NCBI GenBank assembly: GCA_963575745.1
Contig: CAUYUJ010014754.1
Location: 257,453-294,952 of the forward strand
Reading direction: 5' to 3'
From: Prorocentrum cordatum
Taxonomy: Eukaryota > Sar > Dinophyceae > Prorocentrales > Prorocentraceae
DNA length: 37,500 nt
Shown: in pieces, positions 1-9,115 of the stretch
Layout of the letters: the number at the start of each line of letters is the position of its first letter
Position numbering within the stretch: position 1 is the first letter of the stretch
Made by a program: the position numbers and the translations under genes
The notes under the pieces: generated by a model
Seen by the model: only the letters and a program-made list of their open reading frames with translations
Database searches by the model: none
What the model was told of the DNA's origin: nothing

Positions 1-31
1 GCCCGGCACCCCCAGTGCTCCCGGGGTCTGC

Positions 32-301
32 CAGGCACCGCGCGCTTCCTGGCCTGGCAAGGCTTACGTCGGGCCTGCCCCTCTACAGGGGGAAGATTCT
101 CAAATAGTCGAAAAAATGGTCTGGGGATTATTGTTTTGGTATTTTTGGGCATCTTTTCTGGGTATTTTTTGGGGCAGGACGTCGACGTTCTAATTCCTGT
201 CGAGGTTTGAGGCTGTCCAGATAGATCTATAGGCCTGGAGCGCTATTTTCTAGCACTCTGGAAGGTCAGGGCAGGCGCCGCGCGCTTCCTGGCCCGGCAA
301 G
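32..301. repeat. 30-bp direct repeat 240 bp apart
   Basis: Positions 32-61 and 272-301 are nearly the same sequence (core CCGCGCGCTTCCTGGCC) exactly 240 bp apart, and they bracket a remnant of a small inverted-repeat element. This is either a local tandem duplication or the trace of an old insertion. No gene is seen in it. Confidence 0.7.
62..180 (+). mobile_element. MITE family 1 remnant (left end only)
   Basis: The left end CTTACGTCGGGCCTGC, followed by a CCCTCTACAGG block and an AT-rich core with AAATAGTCG, matches the complete copies at 8175-8339, 12220-12351 and 14146-14304. The right end, which should read GGGGGACAGGCCCGACTTAA, is eroded to a weak GGGGCAGGACGTCGAC. It is nonautonomous, with no coding capacity. 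Confidence 0.65.
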
Positions 302-332
302 GGCCTCGCGGCCACCCCGGGGCGGGCCTTTG

Positions 333-495
333 TCAGGAGGGAAAGAAACACACAGACACAATTAATCGTCGATTCCTATGAAAATATGGGAAAATATGGG
401 AAGTGGGGGGGAAGACAAAAACCCAGAAAATATATGAAAATATGGGGAATTATTTTATTTGTGTTTATTTATTTGTGTGTCCTGGGGCCCCTTCA
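333..495 (+). mobile_element. MITE family 2, copy a (163 bp)
   Basis: The element runs from TCAGGAGGG to GGCCCCTTCA and is flanked by a perfect 5-bp duplication CTTTG (328-332 and 496-500). Inside are CACACAGACACAATTAATCG near the left end, several GAAAATATGGG blocks, a G-run, and TTTATTTGTGTGTCC near the right end. Related copies lie at 7874-8037, 9438-9597 and, inverted, 30152-30312. ORFs across it are accidental. Confidence 0.88.
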
Positions 496-500
496 CTTTG

Positions 501-1155
501 GGCCCCAGCAGCCACAGCTTTCCAGGGCGAGGCCGCGGTCTGAGAGCTCGGGCGACGGCGGCACCAGCAGGGAATGGCACACCGGGCCCGATTCTGCGGG
601 CGTGGGCGGGTGGGGGACGGCTTCCCACCGGGCGGCCCCCTCCACCTCCTCCGCTGTGCGTGACCGCGGGGGAGCACCGGCGCGGGCTCTTCAGGCCCAG
701 TTCGACGATATTTGGCGAAAGACACGCTTCCCAGTTCCAAGAGGAGGTCGCCTGGAAGCCTGGGCGCGGATGCACGTGGCGCGGAACGCGGCGGGCGATC
801 AGGCGGGGCAGCAGGGGCCAAGAAGGAGGCGGAGGACACGACGCAGACGACAGCAGGGACATCGGCGCAGACGGAAACCCCCAAGGCGGCAAAGCCATAG
901 GCGCGGAGGGGAGCAGCTGCCAAGGCGCAGGGGCGCAGAAATCTCAGCCCAAGGAGATGTACGATTCACGGGTCCAGGGGACGACAGTTTCCATTACACC
1001 AACTACGTACTATGTCGTTTGATCCCAGCTCGGCCAGTTTAGCGCTTCGTCACGGAACTCAGGAAGAATGCCGTGACGACGCGCGAAGAAAGCGCAGCGG
1101 TTCATGTGCATCCATTTTGTCGTTGCATACGAAGATCAGATGGCCCGCCAATTCT
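501..1155. other. No gene recognised, GC-rich spacer
   Basis: This GC-rich stretch is open in several frames on both strands, which is expected at this base composition. None of the translations shows a domain, signal peptide or repeat that I recognise, and the frames overlap one another fully. I see no RNA gene and no further element end. Confidence 0.5.
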
Positions 1156-1212
1156 ATGCATGTTGGTGCGTTATCTCGCAGTCGGTGTCTTCCATCGCAT
1201 TTTCGGCAAAAG
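1156..1212 (+). repeat. Left end-repeat of the DIRS-like element
   Basis: This shares the core TTGGTGCGTTATCTCGCA, then CGGTGTCTTCCATCGCATTTT, with 6908-6964 in the same orientation (the right copy differs at scattered bases). Flanking bases diverge on both sides. The pair frames the RT-to-recombinase coding block. Confidence 0.6.
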
Positions 1213-1319
1213 CTGGCGCGCGCACGCCCCTGGAGCGCACGCAGCCGCGCGTGCTATACTGGCGGGCCTGGGCTTGGCGCGCGCTGTCTTCTCGCACCTG
1301 CTCGGGACCTGGATCTCGA

Positions 1320-1500
1320 GCCTCTGGGCGCCAGGGCCGGCCTGCCCAGCTGCACGCCGGCGGTCGAGTGCTCGGCATGCCCGGCGTGTGCTCCGGCGGC
1401 CACGTGCCCGCCGAGCGCGGCGTGCCCCGCGTGCCCGGCGATGCCCGCCGACTTCCATTGCCGTTGCACCTGCCTGGCCGGGGCGCAGTTGGCAGAACCT
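1320..1500 (+). pseudogene. Cys-Pro-rich segment upstream of capsid-like region
   Basis: One forward frame reads as a run of Cys, Pro and Ala with CxxC spacing (ECSACPACAPAA, then AACPACPAMPAD). Just upstream, another frame gives a hydrophobic stretch (ARAVFSHLLGTWISSL). From memory, dinoflagellate RT-bearing polyproteins often have such a CPACP-rich N-terminal part after a hydrophobic segment, so this may be the start of the element's first ORF. It is low-complexity and the reading frame changes, so no function is assigned. No start codon can be chosen. Confidence 0.35.
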
Positions 1501-1779
1501 TTGCAAGGCCAAGTCGGGTGACCTGCCGATGCCCACCGACGGGCGGCGTTTTCCCGGCGTTCGCCTCGCTCGGGCGCGGCCAGCGGAGTGAGTCTCGCGC
1601 TGCTGGCGTGGGGCTGATGCTGCAGCTCTCGAGCTCTTCGAGCTCGGCGCCTGGCGGCGGGGTCGCGACGTTCGAGGCGCCCGAGCGACTCGGGCCAGTG
1701 CCCCAGCAGCTTGGCGTCGGCGGAGGCGCCGCCTGTCGTGACCGAGCGGAGGCATCGACAGCCAAGGGTGCGATCGTAA

Positions 1780-2600
1780 TTGGCTTCGGCGCTGGACATC
1801 CCAGCGCCGCAGGCCACCGCGCGCTTTCGAGACGACCCGAACTTCGAGTATAACTGGCGAGTGCTGGCGGTCAGGATCGCGCGCGCCCGATGGGCTGCAG
1901 ACGCGCCAGACCTGCGCGCGCAGATCATCAACTTCCGGGAGCTCCACGCGACCCCCTGGACGCGAGGCCAGCCCGCGCCGGCGAGGGCGGCCCCCAACGC
2001 GCTCGCCGACCAGGAGCTGGCGGAGACCAAGAGGGAGCGCAGCGTGCTGGCCATGATCCACGGCGCCGCCGTCGGAGGGCCAGGAGCCGCCGCGTCGGCA
2101 GCGGAGTGGAGGTTCGCCGGCCCCCCCTGCATCGAGTTCGGGGAGGTGGTCGACGGGGCCGTCGTCGCCATCCCGAACACGTTCGCGTTGAGGGATGCCA
2201 CCGCGCTGGTTCGGGTCGAGGAGGAAGGGGGGGCCACCTGGGCCGCCGCGGAGCGCAATTCGCCCCTGGGCACCTGGGCAAGTGGAGAAAGAAGACGGGG
2301 CCCGGGCCAGACCTCAGGATCTTACCGGTCGAGCGTGATTCGACCCGCTGCCACCATCGCGGGATGCGCCCGGCGATGGGCGAGATGTCTTGGATCGACA
2401 CCGAGAAGCTGGAGTCGGACTGGTCATTCGATCGAGGGGCCCTATGCGATGAAACAGCTACTTCGCGCCGCGAGGGCGCCGGGAGAGGAGCTGGGCGGGC
2501 CCCGCGGCTATTGGGCCCGCAGCAGCGGCATCGGCGCGGAGAGCCAGATCAGCTGCAAGCACCGCGACCTGCCCCCGCGTTCCTCCGCGGGAGTTGTGGG
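1780..2600 (+). pseudogene. Capsid-like / N-terminal polyprotein region of DIRS-like element
   Basis: Frame 1 carries RFRDDPNFEYNWRVLAVRIA followed by ARARWAADAPDLRAQIINFR, KRERSVLAMIHGA and GPPCIEFGEVV. From about 2270 the recognisable reading passes to frame 3 (GPGPDLRILPVERDS, GEMSWIDTEKLESDW) and near 2435 back to frame 1 (YAMKQLLRAARAPGEE, then SSGIGAESQISCKHRDL). I recognise this order from dinoflagellate RT-bearing proteins, where it precedes the reverse transcriptase; I do not know a defined function and call it capsid-like only by position. Two frameshifts show that it is not translated as one protein. It lies about 340 bp before the RT block. Confidence 0.55.
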
Positions 2601-2937
2601 ACTGCCAGCGCTCCGTGCTCGCTAACAGTGCCGGGGCGGTCGAGCTCTTCGACCCGCCGATGCCGAACTCCTCCTGCAATGGAGGCGTTCTGTCTGAATT
2701 CGATCGGTCTTCGTCTGTCCACGATGCGGAGGGCGCGTGGACTTCGGAGAGGCGCGCGCCGTCCGAGCTCAAGGCGTTGGAGGGCCACGCTCGGCGGGTA
2801 GACGCCGGGCAGCTCGTCGGCGACTTCACGCGGGACTTCCTCGACCACCCCAACACCGCGATCGCGCTCGACGCCGCCGCCCGCCGCCGCCGTCGCCGAG
2901 CCGATCCAGCCGCGCTTGGGCCCCTCGCTTCGACGGC

Positions 2938-3760
2938 CTGGACCAGGAGGCGCGACTTCGGCGCCTCGACGCGGTCGGGCTCATCGCATGCCGCAGGTGG
3001 CGGCTGGGGCGCGCGGGGGTGTTCTTCGACAAGAAGAAGGGCGTGGACTCGATCCGCCTGGTCCTCGACGCTCGACCAGTCAACGAGCTCCACAAGCGGC
3101 CGCCGAGGTGCCGTCTGGTAGCTCCTGGTGCTTTCACCTGCCTCAACCTTATTCGCGGCCAGCGGCTCGGGCTGCGTGGCGAGGGCGCGGCCCGGCTTAG
3201 GCGCCCCCCCGAGTCACGTGTGGCGCGCCTAGTAGGGCGCTGGAGGGGCCTGCATCTCTGGGGCTAGAGTCGACCTCGAGGACGGGTTCCACCAGCGCGG
3301 GCTGCCCTCGATGGCACCTTGATTGGTGCTCGGATAGGGTCGACAACGCGCGGAGGAGCTCGACATCCCCAGCGTCTTCAACGAGGGCGCTGGCGAGACG
3401 GGGGCCGTCGAGCCCGGCGACCAGATCTGGGCCTGCTTTGGCGGGCTTGCGACGGGGTGGTCGCGGGTTTTATCCTTTTGCCGCAGCGCGCTGGAGGAGG
3501 CCGGGCGCCGTGCCATGCGTCGCGTGGGATGCGGTGTCGAACGCATGGCTGGCTGGCGGCCGAGCTGGGCCTGCGGCGGGCTTGCCGCGCGTCGACGACG
3601 GGAACGCCATCGGGGGCTCGCTGGAAGCCGCCGCTACGCTGCGCAAGGCGCCCACCGAGGATCTGCGCGCCATGGGGTTCGCGGCCTGCGACGGCGTCGA
3701 CGCGACGGCGGAGCTCGAGCTGGCAGGGCGGTGGATTAAGGGATCCAGATGGCCCTTCGC
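2938..3760 (+). pseudogene. Reverse transcriptase domain, frameshifted
   Basis: Reverse transcriptase copies element RNA into DNA. Frame 1 at about 2940-3150 gives the fingers region with LRRLDAVGLIACRR, AGVFFDKKKGVDSIRLVLDA and RPVNELHKRPP, the usual start of an RT domain (basic residues, then RLVLDAR). Frame 2 at 3262-3540 continues with VDLEDGFHQRGLPSM, DIPSVFNEGAGE and FGGLATGWSRVLSFCRSALE, the palm region with its GW-S turn. Frame 3 then supplies the catalytic motif VDD at 3591-3599 in RVDDGNAIGGS, followed by a SLEAAATLRK helix. Three frames in one domain make this a pseudogene. The aspartate pair of the active site is intact. Confidence 0.8.
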
Positions 3761-4700
3761 GCCGCGGTCGCAGCGCGCGCGGCGGCCGCGGCGCGGCCCG
3801 CGCGAGCTCGAGTTCACCGGGGGCGCGACCCCCGCGTGCATCAGGCAGGTCGTCGGGCACATCGTGGACCACTTCTCGACGCGGCGGGAGCTCCCCTCGT
3901 CGCTGCAGCACCTGCGCCCTGCCATCGGCGACGGGCGCGGGGAGCGGAGAGACTTCGACGGCAGCGAGCTCGCCGAGGTCGGGGTCATCCGAGGGCCTCT
4001 GCCCCTCGCGGTCTCGGACCTCGGTCGCCCCATTGGAGGTCGCTTCTATGATGGCGACTCGAGTTCGCGCGCATGCGCAGCCAGCGCCACCGCGGTCACC
4101 CCGCGGCAGGCGCGGGGGGCCGCCGTTAACCGCGATCGCTGGCGGCTCAAAGACCTGAACGACGAGCAGTTGTGGACCAGGCGCACCGGCCGACGGGCAT
4201 CAACAGCTGAAGTTTGAACGAGGGGCGTTCAGCGCCTGGGCCGACCGCGAGGTGGAGCAGGAGCTCCAGCGGCCCCGCGCCTCGCAGGGCGCCGTCATTC
4301 CGAGCGAGGCGCAGCGGGCCGACATCGCAGAGGGCGCAGGGTTGGTGCTTGCTCGCGGCCCAGAGCGGGGCACTCCTCGCCGATGGAGGCGCGCCCGAGC
4401 CGGGGGCTGGAAGCGCCCAGGTAATATCCGCGACCTCGAGGCCCGCGCCGCGCTCTTGGGGGTCGCGGACTAAGCGGCAACGCCGAGAACCACAACGCGG
4501 TGACATTGTCCCTGGGCGGCAACACGTCGGATATCGCCGCGCGCGATCGAGGGCGAGCTCGGGCTCGGGAGCTGCTTGCCCTGCCCAGGCGAGAAACAGC
4601 TTGGCAAGCGGCGGCCAATGCGCGGGGGGCCTGGAGGCACACCCGCGCGGACCGCACCCCGTCGGGCTTCGCCGCAAGGCTGCGCTGGCGAGCAATTGGT
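3761..4700 (+). pseudogene. RT connection and RNase H-like domain, frameshifted
   Basis: RNase H removes the RNA strand during copying. Frame 3 runs on from the RT with ACIRQVVGHIVDHFSTRREL, PAIGDGRGERRDF, then FYDGDSSSRACA, which I read as the start of the RNase H fold with its first catalytic aspartate, and DRWRLKDLND; it stops at 4217. Frame 1 (about 4252-4473) gives IRDLEARAALLGV. Frame 3 resumes near 4480 with NAVTLSLGGNTSDIAARDRG and TRADRTPSGFAARL, the usual late RNase H segment with the N-P-S turn changed to TPS. The order matches DIRS-like polyproteins. Two breaks and a stop codon make it nonfunctional. Confidence 0.65.
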
Positions 4701-5100
4701 CAGAGTGTTCAGCGCCAGGCTGCCGAGCTTCGCGACGCTGGGCGCCCGGCCCTAGAGGCCAGAGTTTGTTGGCGGGGGCGGCCAGCCCACGCAGGAGGTA
4801 GACCCTGCCGCGGAGGCGCCCAACGGCTCGGGCGCCGCCGCTCGTCAATGGCGACCCGCCGAGGAGGGCAGCGACTCCGGCCCCGCGGCCTCGGAGCCGC
4901 ACCAGGTCGGAGAAGGAGGCGTTGCGCGCCTTGAGCCCTTTGGGCGCCCGCCAAAGCCTGGGGCGACGCAGGCTCGAGCCGCCGCTGGGTCGCCCGCTGA
5001 GAAGCTGGAGCTTGCCGGCGTCAGGCCGCCTAGCGTCGAAGCCCGGTCCGCCCGCCACCTCCGGCACCGCCGGCTGGGGTAGCTGGGGCAGCTGGGCAAG
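4701..5100 (+). other. Low-complexity linker inside DIRS-like element
   Basis: GC-rich sequence between the RNase H-like and methylase-like parts. All frames give Arg, Pro, Gly and Ala-rich text without a recognisable motif. It probably corresponds to a disordered linker of the element polyprotein. Confidence 0.4.
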
Positions 5101-5560
5101 GTCAGCTTTCTGGAGCTCTCCGCTGGATGCTGCCGCCTCGCCGCTGACGCGCCGGGCGCTCGCGCGGTGGATGCTGGCCGGCTGGATTTGGGCGGTTGTG
5201 CTCGGCACCCCGTGCACGCGGTGGAGCGCTGCCCGACGGGCCGGCGGGGGGCCCGACTCGCCCGCGCTTGCCGCGGGCTTCGACTGCGCCACCTCCACCT
5301 GCCGCGTGGCGCGGGCCTGCCTGGGCGCGGGCGTGCAGTTCCCCGCGGTCGAGCCGACTCTGGGCCTGGCCGCCGCTGGAGCAGCTGCTTAGCGGTGGCG
5401 CCGTGCGCGTGGCGGTGAACGCGTGCCCCTAATTACGGTGCGGCCTGGGACGAAACCCACCTTACTCGTCGGCAACCTTCAGTGGCTCGAGCGCATGGAA
5501 GCCACCTGCCCTGGACATCCTCGGCACGTGGTTCTGCAGGTCTCGGCCCACCTCCCAGGC
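5101..5560 (+). pseudogene. DNA-methylase-like domain of DIRS-like element
   Basis: Frame 1 at about 5104 reads SFLELSAGCCRLAA, resembling a SAM-binding first motif (F-x-G-x-G type). Frame 2 at about 5190 reads VLGTPCTRWSAARR, resembling the Pro-Cys motif of cytosine-5 methylases. Frame 3 at about 5350 reads SRLWAWPPLEQLLSGGAVRV. Frame 2 from about 5435 reads GTKPTLLVGNLQWLERMEAT, the late part of the domain. DIRS elements are known to carry a methylase-like domain, and from memory dinoflagellate versions have exactly this F-x-x-x-S-G ... LGTPCTRWS order. Several frameshifts break it. Activity on DNA is unproven even for intact relatives; the assignment rests on motifs only. Confidence 0.5.
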
Positions 5561-5903
5561 GTAGCAACAGCGCCCCCGCGCTGGCGGTGGAGGACCTCCT
5601 CCGCGGCGGCCCACCCTCCGCGCCATTGCCGCCGTCTGGCAGGGACGCCGCGGGGCGCCGCCCCGCCAGCAGCCCGGCTGAAGGAGGGGGGGCTTCGCCT
5701 GGGGCAGTTGCGGGGGCGGCAGCTGGCAGCCTCCTTCGGCCGAAAGGTCAGGCGGACTGGGGGGGCGGGGAGCCGTTCAAGTGGGAGCTGGAGGTCCTCG
5801 CTGACCGCCAGGGGCCTGGCGGCCGCCGAACTTCGCGCCGCGGGGCAGCGCGGCGTCGCCATCACGCGATGAAGGGGCAGGTTTCTTTCGTCGCCTGGCA
5901 GGG
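5561..5903 (+). other. Linker between methylase-like and recombinase parts
   Basis: GC-rich sequence open in frame 2 until the stop at about 5872, with Arg, Ala and Gly-rich text and no motif that I recognise. It lies inside the DIRS-like element. Confidence 0.4.
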
Positions 5904-6665
5904 GTGTCCGCCGCGCAGCGGCGCTACCGGGGCTGCCACTCAGCCGCGGCGCGGTTCACGCGGGCGGCCCCAGCAGTCGGCGATTTGGTTCAGCGGGACA
6001 AGCTTGCTCGCCGAGTACATGGATACATGGAGTACTTATTTCTGGACGGGGCGGCCGCGTTGGCGCGGCCCGCCCGCGCTCTACGGGGTCGCCTGGACGC
6101 TCGACCCGCCCATCACATCGCCCTCGTGCTCGGCCCCGGCGAAGGCGACCCTTCGGGCGACTTCGTCGCGCCCTTCGCGCCTCTGGCCCGGGACTGTTGC
6201 CTCCGGCCGCCGGAGGCTCTCGAGCTCCTCAAGGTGGACATCTGTCCCCTGGCGCACGGGGCACCCGTGGACAAGCGGGGCGCACCGTCGCACCTTTGAC
6301 CCGTGACAGGCCAGCCAAAAACGGGCAGTTCGACGCTGGCGCGGCGGCGACCTGGCAGGGTTGGGGCTGGCTCGAGCCCTTGTTGAAGCTGGCCTTCGAG
6401 CGGACCGAGCCCAACCAGCCAATCTTCAGAGGGCTCACCTTGGCCGCCGCCGAGAAGGCCTCATCGCAGCCTCCGACGCCGTGGGACACGAGGTGGTGCC
6501 GCACGGGATGCGCCGCGGCAGGCCGTCTATGACGCGTTCCAGAACGGCGCGGGCATTCCCGACATTCAAAGCCGCCGCAGAAGGACGCGCGCGGAGAGTT
6601 GCCGAATCCTAATGAATCCGACCGCCCTGCTTCGCAACATCCAGACAACGCCGCTGGCCCATGCT
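5904..6665 (+). pseudogene. Tyrosine recombinase of DIRS-like element, frameshifted
   Basis: Tyrosine recombinases insert DIRS circular DNA by strand exchange through a tyrosine nucleophile, with Arg, His and Arg as further active-site residues. Frame 3 gives AVGDLVQRDKLARRVHGYME in the N-terminal core-binding part and LARDCCLRPPEALELLKVDI, holding the first arginine. Frame 2 gives AKNGQFDAGAA, frame 1 AASDAVGHEVVPHGMRRGRP with the HxxR box, and frame 3 again YDAFQNGAGIPDIQSRRR then TRAESCRILMN, where the tyrosine would be expected and Cys-Arg is found. Three frame changes and a lost nucleophile make it inactive. It closes the element about 240 bp before the right end-repeat. Confidence 0.7.
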
Positions 6666-6759
6666 GCTCGCACACAAAACCCCTAAACGAACTGCCTAGT
6701 AGACAGCTGGCCGCGCTCGACAAGGTCGCGCGCCACGAAGTGCTTGCGAGTCGTGGCTA

Positions 6760-7262
6760 GCGAAACCGCGACTGATGTTTTCGGGGCTTCCGGATGGGCG
6801 GCGTCTCTTCGGCCTGCCCCCTCCAGCACGTGACGAGCGCCATCGCGCCCGCGGCAGTCGTTCTGATAAAGACAAGACTGACCGGGGGGGCACTTCCTGA
6901 GCGGGGATGCGTGCACGTTGGTGCGTTATCTCGCACTCGGCGTCTGCAATCGCCTTTTCGGCACCGCTCGTTCCCCGTCCGCCGACCCTTTTCTTGTCCA
7001 TGAACCATCTCCACACGCAGAGCAATGCAGCGCTGAGCGTGGCCCCATCCAGGGCGGCCCGCCTTTTCGGAGCGAGCGGAAACGTGACTGATGTTTTCCA
7101 GAACGTGACTGATGTTCTCGGCCGGGCGAGCGGCCTCTCGTCGGCCCACCCTCGCAGTCGCCTGACGCGCGCCATCGTGCGTCGTGCCCGCGGCAGCCGT
7201 TCTGATACAAAACAAGACCGACTGGAGGGGGCAACTACTGTCTGAGTGGGGATGCGCGCAGA
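6760..7262 (+). repeat. ~165-bp segment duplicated ~320 bp apart
   Basis: 6760-6925 and 7080-7262 share CGACTGATGTTTTC, CGCCATCG, CCCGCGGCAG, GTTCTGATA, CAAGAC, GACTG and TGAG-GGGGATGCG in the same order and orientation. The left member runs into the right end-repeat of the DIRS-like element (6908-6964). The shorter unit AACGTGACTGATGTT is itself doubled at about 7080-7115. It is probably element-end sequence duplicated at insertion. Confidence 0.65.
6908..6964 (+). repeat. Right end-repeat of the DIRS-like element
   Basis: This matches 1156-1212 in direct orientation (see the left copy). It falls inside the first member of the 165-bp duplication, so the sequence around the right end has been rearranged. 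Confidence 0.6.
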
Positions 7263-7685
7263 TCGGGGCAGGCTGTCGATAAGGAGGCTGTGGGAGTTCG
7301 ATATCAGGCCGCTGCGGCAGCTTGGCCCATCTCGTTTCCCTGCCCTCCTCACGCCGCTCCGCCATCCGCGTCCCCCCACGGCTCCGCCGCACGCCCACGC
7401 CATCGAGGCTGTCCGAGCTTCCCTGATCCGTTGGCGCCACATGTGCTCGGCGGGTAATGTGCTGCGTGGAACACCTGATGGAAACACGATGTGGAATAGC
7501 GAATCGCCTTCAGGGGGGTGTCAGATTGTCACAGGTTCGTTTGCACCCCATTGCGGAATGTGCCTTCGTCAGGCGGGAGCTCTATATTCCTACACGTTTG
7601 TGTTCGTGATTTGGCGATGTTGCGCAGTGGCCCTTGGATGCGTGGACGCATACAAGAGTTTAGTGCAAGTGGGGACTTACAAAGC
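7263..7685. other. No gene recognised
   Basis: Mixed-composition sequence. The forward frames give short hydrophobic or Arg-rich ORFs without known motifs. No inverted repeat with flanking duplication was seen here. Confidence 0.4.
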
Positions 7686-7873
7686 CTAGATGCAGTTCTG
7701 GAGGAAGGCCGACTGGTTCCTGTCGATGACGGCGCGGGCCATGCGTGGCCACTGCAGACGAAGAGCGGCGCCGAAGCAGAGGGTAGAGGAGAGTCCGAAG
7801 AAGGCGGGTGACCTTACCGAGGAGATGGCGACAGCAATGTCATAGATGGGTGCGAATGCCGAAGCGAGAAGCT
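7686..7873 (-). CDS. Possible exon pair of an unknown gene, cut by a MITE
   Basis: I do not recognise this protein. On the minus strand one frame reads ASAFAPIYDIAVAISS, then SPAFFGLSSTLCFGA, then RMARAVIDRNQSAFLQNCI and a stop at 7686-7688. A GTAAGG donor (complement of 7812-7817) and a pyrimidine-rich stretch ending in CTGCAG (complement of 7752-7757) could bound a 66-bp intron that keeps the frame, giving exons 7818-7873 and 7686-7751. The upstream side ends exactly at MITE copy 7874-8037, so the gene, if real, is interrupted. The plus strand also holds a 51-codon ORF starting at 7690 (FWRKADWFLSMTARAM), so the coding strand is not settled. Confidence 0.25.
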
Positions 7874-8037
7874 TCAGGAGGGGAAAAAACACACAGACAC
7901 AATTAATCGTCGATTCCCCCGAAAATATTGGAAAATATGGGAAGTGGGGGGGGAAGACAAAACCCCAAAAAATATTGGAAAATATGGGGAATGATTTTAC
8001 TTGTGTGTATTTATTTGTGTGTCCTGGGGCCCCTTCA
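7874..8037 (+). mobile_element. MITE family 2, copy b (164 bp)
   Basis: Begins TCAGGAGGG and ends GGGGCCCCTTCA. Flanked by AAGCT (7869-7873) and AAGTT (8038-8042), a 5-bp duplication with one mismatch. The interior is nearly the same as copy a at 333-495, so both are fairly young. It lies 137 bp from MITE family 1 copy b. Confidence 0.85.
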
Positions 8038-8174
8038 AAGTTCGCATGAGGACAGGCGGCGGGCGCGGATGCAAACTCAGGACATGCTGCCGACGGCGAG
8101 CCAACAAAGGGGAGAGGCGGAGACTCGAGGCCGAGCGCGGGCCAGAGCGAAGAGAACGGAGCTGACTTCTACGC

Positions 8175-8339
8175 TTAAGTCGGGCCTGTCCCTCTACAGG
8201 AGGAGTATTAAAAAATAGTCAAAAATAGTCTGGGGATTATTATTTGAGCATTTTTTTGTTTTGAAAAATTGGGGCATGTTTTAAATATACTTTATTTTTC
8301 GCCCAAAATCCCCCTGTAGGGGGACACGCCCGACATAAG
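8175..8339 (+). mobile_element. MITE family 1, complete copy b (165 bp)
   Basis: The left end TTAAGTCGGGCCTGTCCC and right end GGGGGACACGCCCGACATAAG are inverted repeats that continue inward (CTCTACAGG against CCCCTGTAGG). The core is AT-rich with two AAATAGTC blocks. The 7-bp sequence TCTACGC flanks it on both sides (8168-8174 and 8340-8346). It is nonautonomous. Confidence 0.85.
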
Positions 8340-8577
8340 TCTACGCATTGGCTCACGAAAGGACGAGCTCACGAGACCATGCTTACCCTCGCTTGGCTGG
8401 CTGCGGCTTGCGGGGCGGGGGTCCCATTACTCACGCGCCGCGTGCGTTCTCGAGGTGACGGGGAGGGGGCACGGGGCCGACACATCCCCGCCGTGAAGCA
8501 CCAGCACCTCCAGCCTTTGGCCGCGGGGCCCAGACGTCCGAGGTTCCCGACGACGTCGGAAACCTCCTCGAAATCAG
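8340..8577. other. No gene recognised
   Basis: A forward ORF starting at 8379 begins MLTLAWLAAACGAGVPLL, which could pass for a signal peptide, but it runs straight into a TCC-repeat tract and has no further support. Confidence 0.35.
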
Positions 8578-8652
8578 CTCCTCCTCCTCCTCCTCCTCCT
8601 TCTCCTCCTCCTCCTCCTCCTCCTCCTCCTCCTCCTCCTCCTCCTCCTCCTC
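8578..8652 (+). repeat. (TCC)n microsatellite, ~75 bp
   Basis: An almost perfect pyrimidine triplet tract on the plus strand, with one CTT interruption near 8599. It gives poly-Pro, poly-Ser or poly-Leu in the three frames, which should not be taken as protein. Confidence 0.95.
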
Positions 8653-8755
8653 GGGTCGGGCCGTGAGTGAAGAGTTGGCCGGAGGGAATGCGGCCCGCAT
8701 TCGGCGAGAATGGGGAGGCCTACGCAAAACAGGGCCAGGATCGGGATACATCGAT

Positions 8756-8800
8756 CCAGAGCGTTCCGGAGCGCTCTCGGAGCGTTCCGGAACGCTCTGG
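8756..8800. repeat. 45-bp palindromic cluster
   Basis: CCAGAGCGTTCC (8756-8767) and GGAACGCTCTGG (8789-8800) are exact inverted repeats. Within them lie GAGCGTTCCGGAGCGCTC (8759-8776), one pair short of a palindrome, and the perfect 18-bp palindrome GAGCGTTCCGGAACGCTC (8780-8797). Strong hairpin potential; function unknown. Confidence 0.85.
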
Positions 8801-9115
8801 AGCGGCCGCGGCGCCCAGTGCATCCTCCAAACCCACCGATTCTCAGAGGCTTCGAGTTGCCCCGATCCGAGTCCGTCCCGATCTTCGCGTCGTTCTACCA
8901 CGAATGCCGGCGCCCGCGCGCGGATCCTCGCGCAGAGAGCTCGAGCTCCCAGTGGAAAGCGCGAGAACGTCGGTGCGCCCGCAAGCGCGCGGGCTCCGCC
9001 CCCCCCCCCCGAAGCGCGTGGGAGCGGCGCCGAGTGCGCATTGCCGAGGCCTCCCCCCGCGCGGGCCCCGGCGGCCTGGTCGCAGAGGGGGAGCCAGGGC
9101 ACGCGGAGCGCGGTG

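Larger units (their letters stand above)
1156..6964 (+). mobile_element. Decayed DIRS-like (tyrosine recombinase) retroelement
   Basis: One element is inferred from domain order on the plus strand: capsid-like region (about 1780-2600), reverse transcriptase (about 2938-3760), RNase H-like (3761-4700), methylase-like (5101-5560) and tyrosine recombinase (5904-6665). RT plus RNase H plus a tyrosine recombinase instead of an integrase defines the DIRS group; many DIRS elements also carry a methylase-like domain. Every domain is broken by frameshifts, so this copy is dead. A 57-bp similar segment with core TTGGTGCGTTATCTCGCA occurs at 1156-1212 and 6908-6964 in direct orientation, which I take as the element ends. 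The exact termini are not proven. Confidence 0.75.

Noticed and set aside
455-1022. Several overlapping ORFs on both strands at 0.4-1.0 kb
   Set aside because: They begin in MITE family 2 copy a and continue in GC-rich spacer; no frame has a recognisable motif.
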